A stretch of 43,261 bases of DNA, taken from Sulfuricurvum sp. (GTDB lineage: Bacteria; Campylobacterota; Campylobacteria; Campylobacterales; Sulfurimonadaceae). Within the stretch, counting starts at the first letter, position 1. Each line of letters begins with the position of its first letter. Made by a program: the position numbers and the translations under genes. Below are positions 29,912 to 38,018 of this stretch, one piece after another. Location: positions 1 through 43,261 of the forward strand of contig NZ_JAQUHV010000018.1 of assembly GCF_028681615.1 (NCBI RefSeq), given 5' to 3'. The notes beneath the pieces were generated by a model, which was given only the letters and a program-made list of their open reading frames with translations, did not search any database and had not been told where the DNA came from.

Positions 29912-31270
29912 GAGCCACTTTAATGCCCCTTCATGCGTGCTGAATTCTTGATTAAGTTGGGCTTCATAGGCCCTATCCAAAATACTTTTGAACGTTTCAG
30001 ACGGCGTCAATCCGGACGCAATCAGATCCCGTCCCATTAGCAGCGGCTGAGGCGGTTCATACAATACGCCCAAGGCTTTTGCACGCTCAAATAGCCAATC
30101 TCCGGCTTCAAAAGATTTCGGTATTGTACCGATAAAAGTGCGTCCGTAAAAATCGGCTTTGGCAATGTGGATTAGATCCTCGATACACGCATGTGTACTG
30201 AGACGAAGAATTTCACTGTCCGAAGCGTGAGTTTTATGTAGTTTCCTCGGTGAGCCGTGATACCGGATTAGAGGTAAAACAGCATCGATAAGAGATTTGT
30301 CTTCTGTAATTTTAGATAACCATGCTCGGCCAATATCGACTCCGCGTTCAGCATGTTTCGGGGCATTTAAAACGCCATCGGCAATAATAGTAGAATCGGG
30401 TTTCCCGATATCATGCAGCAGCATCGCTAACATTAAAATCAGGTCATGTTTACTCTCTCCGGTACGGATGGAAGCCATGACATCTATGCCCATCAGCAGA
30501 TGGTTCCATACGGAGCCCTCAGGGTGAGATTGAGGATCTTGAGGTGTGGTTTCAAATCGATCGAGCGGAGAGAGAAAAGCAAGTGCACCCATCTCTTTTA
30601 GCAGGATAAGCCCGAGTGAGGGACGTGCGCTCTGGAGCAGAAGTTTTTTCAGCTCTTCAAAAATACGTTCTTTCGGAAGTTCTTCAAGTGCACCATGTTC
30701 GATCATACTCCGACATAATTCCAGCAGACGCTTATCGCAGGTTAGTTCAAATCGTGCCGCAAACTGTACGGCACGCAATACTCTCAACGGATCGTCGATA
30801 AACGTTTCGGGATCCACACACATTAGACGTTTGTTTTTTAAATCTTCTACCCCTCCGAAGGGATCAAGCAGTGTTTTTGTGATGGGATCGTAACCGATAG
30901 CATTGATGGTGAAATCACGTCGACGGGCGGCGTCGGTAAAATCAATATCGCTTTGCCATGCTACATCGAATCCTTTATGTCCGAATCCGGACTTGGATTC
31001 GGTGCGAGGAGGGGCAAAATCAATCGTATATCCTGCATAGGCCAGCTTTAGGACGCCGAAGCTTTTACCGATGAGATTCAATTTTCCAAACGGCTGGAGG
31101 AGTGTTTCGAGCGATTCAATCGAATGGACTCCATAGAGCTCGATATCCAGATCGTTTGTCGGATGCCCTGTGAACGTGTCACGGACAAATCCTCCGACAA
31201 GTATCGGTTTAATTCCGGCCCTGTCAAGATGTTCTATCAGGTGCAGTAAGGGGTCGGGAAGGGAGATCAT
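29897..31270 (-). CDS. cca: CCA tRNA nucleotidyltransferase / poly(A) polymerase family protein with HD domain
   Basis: A class II nucleotidyltransferase of 457 residues that most likely adds or repairs tRNA 3' CCA ends. The head domain has ILVGGFVRDTFTG, the metal-binding DLDIELYG, and RRRDFTINAIGYD with DPFGGVEDL. The neck contains DDPLRVLRAVQFAARF. A C-terminal HD phosphohydrolase domain includes MLLHDIGKPD. It overlaps the kinase gene by four bases and lies between the phoU-phoB-phoR genes and pstCAB, so it is apparently co-transcribed within the phosphate locus. Confidence 0.86.
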   Translation of the reverse strand: MISLPDPLLHLIEHLDRAGIKPILVGGFVRDTFTGHPTNDLDIELYGVHSIESLETLLQPFGKLNLIGKSFGVLKLAYAGYTIDFAPPRTESKSGFGHKGFDVAWQSDIDFTDAARRRDFTINAIGYDPITKTLLDPFGGVEDLKNKRLMCVDPETFIDDPLRVLRAVQFAARFELTCDKRLLELCRSMIEHGALEELPKERIFEELKKLLLQSARPSLGLILLKEMGALAFLSPLDRFETTPQDPQSHPEGSVWNHLLMGIDVMASIRTGESKHDLILMLAMLLHDIGKPDSTIIADGVLNAPKHAERGVDIGRAWLSKITEDKSLIDAVLPLIRYHGSPRKLHKTHASDSEILRLSTHACIEDLIHIAKADFYGRTFIGTIPKSFEAGDWLFERAKALGVLYEPPQPLLMGRDLIASGLTPSETFKSILDRAYEAQLNQEFSTHEGALKWLVTVL

Positions 31271-32679
31271 TTTTTGGTCAGTTTGTTTTTTTGGATTAAA
31301 GAATCAAGCGAAAAGCCAAATGTTGAACCGACTCCCAATGTACTCTCGATAGTGAGGGTGGAATCATGGAGCTTGAGGATATAGCTGACGATAGAGAGCC
31401 CCAGCCCCATTGAATTGTCCCAGCGGTTTTTATGGACACGATAAAATTTAGAGGTGACTTTATCGAGCTCTGAGTGAGCGATACCGATCCCTTTGTCGGT
31501 AACGCTAAAACTATGATCGCTAAGGGTAACACTTACCTCTTCTTCGGAATATTTGAGCGCATTATCGATAAGGTTGGTAATGATGAGTTCGATCATCGTT
31601 CGATCGGCGTATACGGTTTTGGAAAGCCCCATATACTTGATAGAACGTGAAGGATATTTGATCTGCAAAATAGAGATCGATTCATGGCAAACTTCGGAGA
31701 TGTCAAATAGGGTCGGTTTGATCGAGAGATCGTTGTTTTCAAGTTTGACAGAGAGTGCTAAGCGGTCTAGCATGAGGGTTACTCGATGGGTATTGGCAAG
31801 AATTTTGTCCAGAAATTTTTCTCTGATTTTAGGATCAATATTCAAGTCATCGTGCAATGTCTCGGCATATCCCATGATCGCGGCAATCGGATTTTTAAAC
31901 TCGTGGCTGATGGCTGAGAGAATATCATTTTGTTGTTTGTTGATGAGACGAAGTTTGGCAGTGTGCTTACGTTTTTGTTTATCGCGGTTTTGGAGCTTTT
32001 TGACCAAGTTTTTGAGCATTATCGAAATTTGTAAAAACTCGCGGAAATATTCGGGTTTGAGAATGGCTTTATAGTTTTTAGCGGAGATTTGATCTAAATA
32101 ATGGGTTATTTGCAAAATATCATGACGTGCTTTTTTCGATATTTTATAGGCGATAACAAGTGCAATGGCAACCAACACGGTAAAGGCGATAAAGAGTTTG
32201 ATCCAAAGCGTATAGAAGTGGTCCATAACTCCTTTTAAACTCATGGAAAGACGAAAATAGAGTATGCCGTGCGGAGTGGATATTTTTTTTGCAACATAAA
32301 CAAAGTCGGTTTTTAGAGTTTTGGAGTAGCGAATCGTAATTCCGTAAGGCTTTCGCATCGACTCCATGATTTCAACACGGTTCGAATGATTTTCCATCGT
32401 TTTTTTATCGGTGTCGCTTTCAGCTATGACCACTCCGTTTTCTGCAACGACCGTTAAACGCAGATGGGCTTTTTGTGCGATAGAGTGGGCGAGAGAATCG
32501 AGATCGTTAGAAGCAACGATTTGGGGTTCAAGAAGCTCAATACTTTGTATAAGCCGCTCTTTACCATCCTCGATAATCATTGTTTTGAGGGTATAAAAAC
32601 TAATAACCGAGGCAACCAAAAGGGCGGCGGTAAAGAGACCTAATATATTGAGGAAAAAAAGCTGATGGATTCTTAGCAC
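31267..32679 (-). CDS. PhoR-like sensor histidine kinase
   Basis: A 470-residue membrane kinase with two helices (about 8-30 and 157-180) enclosing a periplasmic sensor of about 125 residues, a coiled linker, then DHp and ATPase domains. The phosphoacceptor His259 is in AISHEFKNP, the N box is NLIDNALKYS, and G boxes are DKGIGIAHSELD and MGLGLSIV. It starts with GTG and overlaps the regulator by 7 bp. Placement between PhoB-like and pst genes supports a phosphate-sensing role. A large periplasmic sensor differs from enteric PhoR, and resembles Campylobacter PhosS in context. Confidence 0.86.
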   Translation of the reverse strand: MLRIHQLFFLNILGLFTAALLVASVISFYTLKTMIIEDGKERLIQSIELLEPQIVASNDLDSLAHSIAQKAHLRLTVVAENGVVIAESDTDKKTMENHSNRVEIMESMRKPYGITIRYSKTLKTDFVYVAKKISTPHGILYFRLSMSLKGVMDHFYTLWIKLFIAFTVLVAIALVIAYKISKKARHDILQITHYLDQISAKNYKAILKPEYFREFLQISIMLKNLVKKLQNRDKQKRKHTAKLRLINKQQNDILSAISHEFKNPIAAIMGYAETLHDDLNIDPKIREKFLDKILANTHRVTLMLDRLALSVKLENNDLSIKPTLFDISEVCHESISILQIKYPSRSIKYMGLSKTVYADRTMIELIITNLIDNALKYSEEEVSVTLSDHSFSVTDKGIGIAHSELDKVTSKFYRVHKNRWDNSMGLGLSIVSYILKLHDSTLTIESTLGVGSTFGFSLDSLIQKNKLTKK

Positions 32680-33347
32680 AGGGTATATCCGACTCCCCGT
32701 ACGGTTTTAATATATTCTTTGGTCTTGTCGGGATCAATTTTTTCTTTGAGACGGTTGATGGCGACGTTTACGGTACGGTCTTGGAATACTTCTTCGCCTC
32801 CCCAGACGTGTTCGAGGAGGTAATCGCGGTCCAAAACGACATTTTGGTTTACAATCAATGCATGAAGAAGATCAAATTCGAGTTTGGTCAGTTCGATGTT
32901 TTCACCTTCTATCGTTACAGAACGTGCCGCGAGATTGAGAACAATATCGCGGTAGGTGAGATTCCCCTCGGATGAGAGTTTTTTTGTACGGCGCAGCATC
33001 GCCTTGACCCGGAGTACAAGCTCTTTCATGCTGAAAGGTTTGGTAATATAATCGTCTCCGCCGCGCTCAAATCCTTGCTCGATATCTTCATCTTTATGTT
33101 TGGCACTGACAAAGATGACGGGAGTATGAATCCCTTTTTTACGGAGTGACTCGACAAACTCACTCCCCTCGGCACCGGGGAGATTGCGATCCATTAATAT
33201 CAAATCAACATGTTCTTCTTCTAAAACTTCCTGGACATGTTTCGTCGTTAAAAAACCGATCGTTTCAAAACCTTCTTTGGCAAGATGATACTCCATCAGT
33301 TCCAAAATATCTTTTTCATCTTCGACGATCACAATTAACGAACTCAC
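32673..33347 (-). CDS. PhoB-like OmpR-family response regulator
   Basis: A 224-residue regulator with a receiver domain (acidic pair at ED 9-10, phosphoacceptor Asp53 in LILMDRNLPG, Lys in VIFVSAKHKD) and a C-terminal winged helix (TKLEFDLLHALIVNQN, DRTVNVAINRLKEKI, KTVRGVGYTL). It starts with GTG at 33347 after AAAGGAC. It is the best candidate to bind the GTWAY repeats described here. It lies between phoU and the kinase and is functionally analogous to PhosR of Campylobacter jejuni. Confidence 0.9.
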   Translation of the reverse strand: MSSLIVIVEDEKDILELMEYHLAKEGFETIGFLTTKHVQEVLEEEHVDLILMDRNLPGAEGSEFVESLRKKGIHTPVIFVSAKHKDEDIEQGFERGGDDYITKPFSMKELVLRVKAMLRRTKKLSSEGNLTYRDIVLNLAARSVTIEGENIELTKLEFDLLHALIVNQNVVLDRDYLLEHVWGGEEVFQDRTVNVAINRLKEKIDPDKTKEYIKTVRGVGYTLC

Positions 33348-33362
33348 GGCTTGTCCTTTCTT

Positions 33363-34034
33363 TTAGTTGTAGAGTTGAATCTCTCCGCCTTTTTGTGCGT
33401 AGAGCATGAGCGAAGCGATATTAACGGCACGATCACCGATACGCTCCAATTTGCGCAATGTTCCCAACACTTTGACGTATTCGATTGAGAGTTCATTGGC
33501 ATTGATAATCAGGGTTAAAAGCTCTTTTTCCATAATTGAAAAAAGATCATCGTTTTTAGACTCTTCAACCATGACTTTGCGATACACATCATCTGCGTCG
33601 CATCGTTCCATGTCTTGCAAACATTCTGCAATGTATTGTAGCGCATGCAGAGTCGTTTTGTGCAGTTGAACAATTGCACTGCTTAAAACAGTCATATCGC
33701 ATCCGCCGGCACAATGGTCATGCAAACGTTTGCTGTATTTTTTAACCGCATCGCCGATGCGGTCGATTTCGTTGGTCATTTTCAAATACGCTACCAATAA
33801 GCGTAATTCGTCCGCTTCAGGACCGAAAAGGGCAAAGGTTTTGATGATTTCATTGTCGATCTTATTGGCGTCAAGTTGAAGATTTTTGAGATAGACCCGT
33901 GACGTCTCGTACAAATCAATGTTGTCGTTTTCGAAAGCGTGGAGAGTCTCTTCGCTTGAGTGGATGATTTGAGATAGTAGAGTTGAAATCATTCCACGGA
34001 TTTCGTTCAGTTTGTTTTCATAGCGTGGTAGCAT
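33363..34034 (-). CDS. phoU: Phosphate signalling protein PhoU
   Basis: PhoU links the Pst transporter to the PhoR-type kinase, repressing the regulon when phosphate is plentiful. The 223-residue, all-helical protein consists of two three-helix repeats. Metal-binding-type segments are seen as LLVAYLKMTNEIDRIGDAVKKYS and LGTLRKLERIGDRAVNIASLMLY, the E/DxxRIGD motifs being diagnostic. It is the first gene of the minus-strand Pho operon and has a Pho-type promoter in the shared region with pstS. Confidence 0.93.
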   Translation of the reverse strand: MLPRYENKLNEIRGMISTLLSQIIHSSEETLHAFENDNIDLYETSRVYLKNLQLDANKIDNEIIKTFALFGPEADELRLLVAYLKMTNEIDRIGDAVKKYSKRLHDHCAGGCDMTVLSSAIVQLHKTTLHALQYIAECLQDMERCDADDVYRKVMVEESKNDDLFSIMEKELLTLIINANELSIEYVKVLGTLRKLERIGDRAVNIASLMLYAQKGGEIQLYN

Positions 34035-34066
34035 TCATGTGCCTTTATAGTAAATGATAGTGCGCG

Positions 34067-34098
34067 ATTATAACGTTACTTTATAACCGTGAGATTAC
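34067..34098 (-). promoter_or_regulatory. Putative Pho box and promoter of phoU-phoB-phoR
   Basis: On the minus strand GTAAT (from 34098) and GTTAT (from 34087) are 11 bp apart, and TATAAT begins at 34072, exactly 15 bp after the second pentamer. The same spacing occurs at pstS and the porin gene. Confidence 0.65.
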
Positions 34099-34116
34099 AG
34101 AGGGACTTTGTGCTTT

Positions 34117-34148
34117 GTAATCGTTTCGTTACCCGAAGCTTTTACAAT
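34117..34148 (+). promoter_or_regulatory. Putative Pho box and promoter of pstS
   Basis: GTAAT at 34117 and GTTAC at 34128 are 11 bp apart; the -10-like TACAAT at 34143-34148 follows the second by 15 bp. The repeats replace a -35 element, as expected for activation by an OmpR-family regulator. Confidence 0.7.
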
Positions 34149-34177
34149 GTCGCCATCAAATACCAAGGACATATCCA

Positions 34178-35179
34178 ATGCTAAGCAAAGTTACTAAAGG
34201 TTTCGTAATCGCAGCAGTTGCAGCGACATCAATCATGGCCGCCGACAAAATCAGTGGAGCAGGGGCTACATTCCCGGCACCATGTTATTATGATTGGGCG
34301 TATAACTACCAAAAAGCGACACATACTCGTGTTAACTACCAAGCAATCGGTTCAGGCGGCGGTATTAAACAAATTTCTGAACGTATCGTAGATTTCGGCG
34401 GAACTGATGCTCCGATGACTCCTAAAGAACTTGCTGCAGCAAAATTGCTTCAATTCCCTGCGGTAATCGGTTCTATCGATGTTGTTGTAAACATCCCGGG
34501 TGTTGCGGATGAACAACTTAAACTTAAAAACAGCGTTGTTGCTGACATCTTCGCAGGTAAAATTACTATGTGGAATGACGCAGCTATCGCAGCGGACAAT
34601 GCAGGTGTAAAACTTCCGGCTGAGAAAATCATCGTTGCTCACCGTTCAGACGGATCAGGAACTACGTATGTATTTACAGACTTCTTGAGTGAAGCGTCTA
34701 AAAACTGGAAAAGCCAATTCGGTGTCGGTAAAGCGATCGGTTGGGCAACAGGTATCGGCGGAAAAGGGAATGAGGGTGTAACAAACCTTATCAAACAAAC
34801 TCCTTACACTATCGGATATGTTGAAAACGCATATAAAGAGAAAAATCACCTTACAGCGGCTACGCTTCAAACTGCGAGCGGAAAATGGGTAAGTGCACGT
34901 ACTGCAAACTTCCAAGAGGCAGTTAAACAAGCAAAATGGAGCAAAAAAGACAGTTTCTATAGCTCTCTTGTAATGCAAAACGGAGATAAAACATATCCGA
35001 TCGTTGCAGCTACATTTATCCTTATGCCGAAAGAAAAAGCGGAAGCGAACCAAGAAGTAATCAAATTCTTTGACTACGCATACCGTAACGGTGATGCAGC
35101 AGCGGTTAAACTCGGCTATATCCCTCTTCCTGTTGAAACAACAAACCTTGTTCGCGAATACTGGGCAGAAAACAAATAA
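34178..35179 (+). CDS. pstS: Periplasmic phosphate-binding protein
   Basis: PstS captures phosphate in the periplasm and delivers it to PstCA. The 333-residue precursor has a signal peptide (KGFVIAAVAATSIMA, likely cleaved after Ala-x-Ala near residue 21). It carries the phosphate-binding motifs ISGAGATFPAP, GSGGGIKQI, GGTDAPM and HRSDGSGTTYVFTDFL. It is transcribed away from phoU, with a Pho-type promoter. Several hairpins follow the stop codon. Confidence 0.97.
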   Translation: MLSKVTKGFVIAAVAATSIMAADKISGAGATFPAPCYYDWAYNYQKATHTRVNYQAIGSGGGIKQISERIVDFGGTDAPMTPKELAAAKLLQFPAVIGSIDVVVNIPGVADEQLKLKNSVVADIFAGKITMWNDAAIAADNAGVKLPAEKIIVAHRSDGSGTTYVFTDFLSEASKNWKSQFGVGKAIGWATGIGGKGNEGVTNLIKQTPYTIGYVENAYKEKNHLTAATLQTASGKWVSARTANFQEAVKQAKWSKKDSFYSSLVMQNGDKTYPIVAATFILMPKEKAEANQEVIKFFDYAYRNGDAAAVKLGYIPLPVETTNLVREYWAENK

Positions 35180-35194
35180 ATTTCATTTCTCATC

Positions 35195-35259
35195 CCCCCA
35201 CCCTTATGGGGTGGTACCTCTAAGCGTATAATGTACGTTTAAAGGTGCCCCAGTGGCAC
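35195..35259 (+). terminator. Tandem hairpins after pstS
   Basis: Three consecutive hairpins follow the pstS stop: CCACCC/GGGTGG-type at about 35195-35215; a long imperfect stem (about 12 bp with one mismatch and one G-U) spanning about 35217-35245 around TAATG; and GTGCC/GGCAC at 35245-35259 followed by ATTTAATCTCTC. The last is the most terminator-like. Such structure may also stabilise the pstS mRNA. Confidence 0.5.
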
Positions 35260-35375
35260 ATTTAATCTCTCTTCTTCTTTCAATTCCTTAAGTTTTTCAA
35301 GTCTGTCCTTGCGTATGCGTTCAGGCTTGAGTTTTTTTGTTGCTTTTCCACTATTAATTATTTATTTTCCTTATC

Positions 35376-35423
35376 GTAATCATTTTGTAATGTAACACGC
35401 ATGTAATCTATTTTTTCTACAAT
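35376..35423 (+). promoter_or_regulatory. Putative Pho box and promoter of the porin gene
   Basis: GTAAY pentamers start at 35376, 35387, 35392 and 35403, forming two overlapping pairs each spaced 11 bp. TACAAT at 35418-35423 lies 15 bp after the last one, matching pstS base for base in the -10 element. Confidence 0.7.
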
Positions 35424-35452
35424 GGTGCCACTAAATAACAGGAGTGAATCTT

Positions 35453-36808
35453 ATGAAAAAAGTAGCGTTATCTGCCCTTGCTGCGGCAATGATGAGTGGT
35501 GCAGTTTATGCCGATACATTAACACTTTATACAGATGCTAAAACAGGGCAAGTATTTACGACCCCGGGTGAAGGCCGTACAGAAATGGGTGATTTCATCG
35601 ATGCAAAAAGTGTTGATATGGCTCAACGTGACAGTGAGTCAGCATTTTCTGAGTACAAAGAGGGGATGAAAAAATACGTTAACGTTAAATCTCATGCTAA
35701 AACTCTTGATTTCAGCGGTACACATTACTTCGGTTTAACAAGTAACACATACGGTGCTAACAATGCTCAAGGCAATGATACATCTAGAGGTTTCGAATTC
35801 CGTCGTAACTATCTTCAAGCAAAAGCATTTTTCACTGATAAAGATTATTTCCGTGTAACAATGGATACAACAGATGAGCTTGAATCATCAACCGGTAATG
35901 CAAACATGTATGTTAAATATGCATACTTATACCTTGATAAAGTTCTTCCATACACCGGTGTAGAAATCGGGGTTGCTCACCGTCCATGGATCGACTATGA
36001 GGAACATAACTCATGGTACTACCGTTCAATCAACAAAGTTATTATGGAAGACAAATTCAGTGTAAATCCTACTACTGGTAAAAGCCTTGCAGTTGATACA
36101 ATGAACTCAGCTGACCTTGGTGTGAATTTCCAAACTAAAACTCCATATTTCTCAAGCGAACTTGGACTATTTGACGGTGAAGGGTATCACCCGGCTACGA
36201 ATCAAAAATTGAGCACTGGATTGTCAGAAGAATGGCGTTTGACTGCTCACTTAATGGGCAACGGTGAAAAAGTCGGTAAATACAAATTGGATCAAGACAC
36301 TTATGCAAATATTTCATTTGCAGGTATCAGAAGCCAAGACGAAAAGTATGATGGGTCAACACAAAATGACAGTCAAACATACGATAAAAATGCATATTGG
36401 TTCCACGCGGTTTATAGCCAACCTGAATTCTTGATTGCAGCACAATACGATGTAACAAAATATGAATATGCGACCACTAACTCAAATGATAGAAAACTTA
36501 AAACTTGGTCTGTGAATGGTGAAATCCGCCCGGTAAAAGACTGGACAGTATTGGCTCGCTATGACAGCGTAAAAACAGAATATACAAACAATGCTGCAAA
36601 CAATACCAACAATGTAAATGACGGTACACAAATCATTTACGGTGTAGCATATGACTATAACAAAAACGTTAAATTCATTGCTTCTGGTAAAACAGTAAAT
36701 GCAAAACAATCAGACCTTGCAGGTGCATTGTCAACTGATGCCGGTGCAACTGTCGGTGACATGATCGACAAACAAAGCTGGATGCTTACAACCGAAGTTA
36801 ACTGGTAA
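35453..36808 (+). CDS. Outer-membrane porin, probably phosphate-regulated
   Basis: A 451-residue outer-membrane beta-barrel with a signal peptide (KKVALSALAAAMMSGAVYA) and a C-terminal tail ending in aromatic Trp (TTEVNW), the typical barrel-assembly signal. Alternating segments such as RGFEFRRNYLQAKAFF, YFRVTMDTTDEL and VEIGVAHRPW resemble phosphate-selective OprP/OprO-like porins. Selectivity cannot be proven from sequence. I chose ATG 35453 because AGGAG precedes it by 8 bases. The Pho-box promoter and adjacency to pstS argue for a role in phosphate uptake across the outer membrane. Codon use looks like that of a highly expressed gene (many AAA, GCA, ACA). Confidence 0.8.
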   Translation: MKKVALSALAAAMMSGAVYADTLTLYTDAKTGQVFTTPGEGRTEMGDFIDAKSVDMAQRDSESAFSEYKEGMKKYVNVKSHAKTLDFSGTHYFGLTSNTYGANNAQGNDTSRGFEFRRNYLQAKAFFTDKDYFRVTMDTTDELESSTGNANMYVKYAYLYLDKVLPYTGVEIGVAHRPWIDYEEHNSWYYRSINKVIMEDKFSVNPTTGKSLAVDTMNSADLGVNFQTKTPYFSSELGLFDGEGYHPATNQKLSTGLSEEWRLTAHLMGNGEKVGKYKLDQDTYANISFAGIRSQDEKYDGSTQNDSQTYDKNAYWFHAVYSQPEFLIAAQYDVTKYEYATTNSNDRKLKTWSVNGEIRPVKDWTVLARYDSVKTEYTNNAANNTNNVNDGTQIIYGVAYDYNKNVKFIASGKTVNAKQSDLAGALSTDAGATVGDMIDKQSWMLTTEVNW

Positions 36809-36838
36809 TCCTTTAACGACGTATTCTTTCTCCTTTTC

Positions 36839-36870
36839 TTCCCGCATCTGCGGGAATGATTTTCCTTCAT
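36839..36870 (+). terminator. Terminator of the porin gene
   Basis: TTCCCGCA pairs with TGCGGGAA (8-bp stem, 2-nt loop, 36839-36856), then TGATTTTCCTTCATTT. A good intrinsic terminator 31 bp after the porin stop. Confidence 0.75.
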
Positions 36871-36919
36871 TTGTTTTCCGCTACAATACTTCCCAAACCA
36901 ATTTAAAAGTAAGTCCATT

Positions 36920-37315
36920 ATGATCACAGTCAACTTGATATTCACAATCGCAGGATTGCTCTTTGTTCTAATCGCGTTAGTCGGAATTTATGTATGGAGT
37001 TCGAAGGGCAAAGTACCTCCATCCACCTCTCCGGAGTCAATCGAGACCTTTGAATCGCTCAGTGCCGTAATCCAAAATCGTGCTTCGAGCAATGCGCAGC
37101 TGAATCATGCGGTTGAGATGATTGTAAACCATTTCGGAACGATCTCACAGTCTGCGCTTCCTGTCTATAAAAATCTGCTCGAATCACTATGTATCCATCC
37201 CCACACCGATTCCAAACTTGTTTTACGGTTTGAGAAAGCACTTCGTCAGGCAAATCCTAAATATTCACATGAAATCGAACAGGCCCTTGCGCTCGGATTG
37301 GCTGCGCGGGGATAA
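36920..37315 (+). CDS. Small single-pass membrane protein of unknown function
   Basis: A 131-residue protein with one N-terminal membrane helix (VNLIFTIAGLLFVLIALVGIYVW) and a cytoplasmic-looking helical tail of about 100 residues (SAVIQNRASSNAQLNHAVEM and onward). I do not recognise the family. It abuts the convergent tonB stop with no spacer. A membrane-anchored helical adaptor is all that can be said. Confidence 0.65.
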   Translation: MITVNLIFTIAGLLFVLIALVGIYVWSSKGKVPPSTSPESIETFESLSAVIQNRASSNAQLNHAVEMIVNHFGTISQSALPVYKNLLESLCIHPHTDSKLVLRFEKALRQANPKYSHEIEQALALGLAARG

Positions 37316-38014
37316 TTAGCGCATATATTCGATCGGTACTGTAACCGGTACGTTCTCCCGAGGTTTCGGGAAGAGAGAAGCAGATGATTTTATTAATTCT
37401 TTCGCCGCATCATCGAGCGACTCGAAGCCGGAGCTTTTAACGATGCGGATGTTGTTTGCTTCACCGCTCGGCGTAAAGTCAAACGCTATGATAACTTCTC
37501 CGGACTGTTTTAGATTTCGTGCTATCTTTGGAAATACTTTTCGTTGATTTAGAATTTCCTGAACCTTATCCGCATGGGCATAAACGTATTCTTCTTTTTG
37601 ATGCTTAGGAGGTTGTTCTTTCGGTTGCGCAGCCGGTACTTTAACTTCTGTCGGCTCGCTGAGCGATGCTTTGGCAATAACAGGTACCGGAGGCTGTGGT
37701 GCAGGAATAACGGCTTTTGGTACGGGTGCAGTATTTTCAACTGCAGGTTGAATTTTAGGCGGAGTTACGACATGCGGTTGTACCGATTTAGGTACGGCTG
37801 TCGGCTTTGGAGGTTCCGGAACAGATTTTTTGGGTTGAACCAGAGGTGTTACTGGCTGAGTAGAGGGCTGAGATAAAATCTTGAGAGCGATTTTTTCTAC
37901 GAATATCGGCTCTTGTTTTCGCAGTACACTGATTCCCCCGAAAAAAAGGGTGATCAGCGCGATATGAATACCTACTGAGAGGATAAACGGCTGAGTTGTT
38001 CGCACGTTTTCCAA
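37316..38014 (-). CDS. tonB: TonB energy transducer
   Basis: TonB passes proton-motive force from ExbBD to outer-membrane receptors. The 232-residue protein has the expected layout: an N-terminal membrane anchor with the His-containing SVGIHIALITLFFGGISVL, a long Pro-rich spacer (VPEPPKPTAVPKSVQP), and the C-terminal fold FPKIARNLKQSGEVIIAFDF with VKSSGFESLDDAAKELI. The start is uncertain: TTG 38014 or GTG 38005. No exbB/exbD are in the window. It follows the PEB4-like gene by 4 bp, suggesting an operon. Confidence 0.88.
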   Translation of the reverse strand: MENVRTTQPFILSVGIHIALITLFFGGISVLRKQEPIFVEKIALKILSQPSTQPVTPLVQPKKSVPEPPKPTAVPKSVQPHVVTPPKIQPAVENTAPVPKAVIPAPQPPVPVIAKASLSEPTEVKVPAAQPKEQPPKHQKEEYVYAHADKVQEILNQRKVFPKIARNLKQSGEVIIAFDFTPSGEANNIRIVKSSGFESLDDAAKELIKSSASLFPKPRENVPVTVPIEYMR

Positions 38015-38018
38015 ATGA

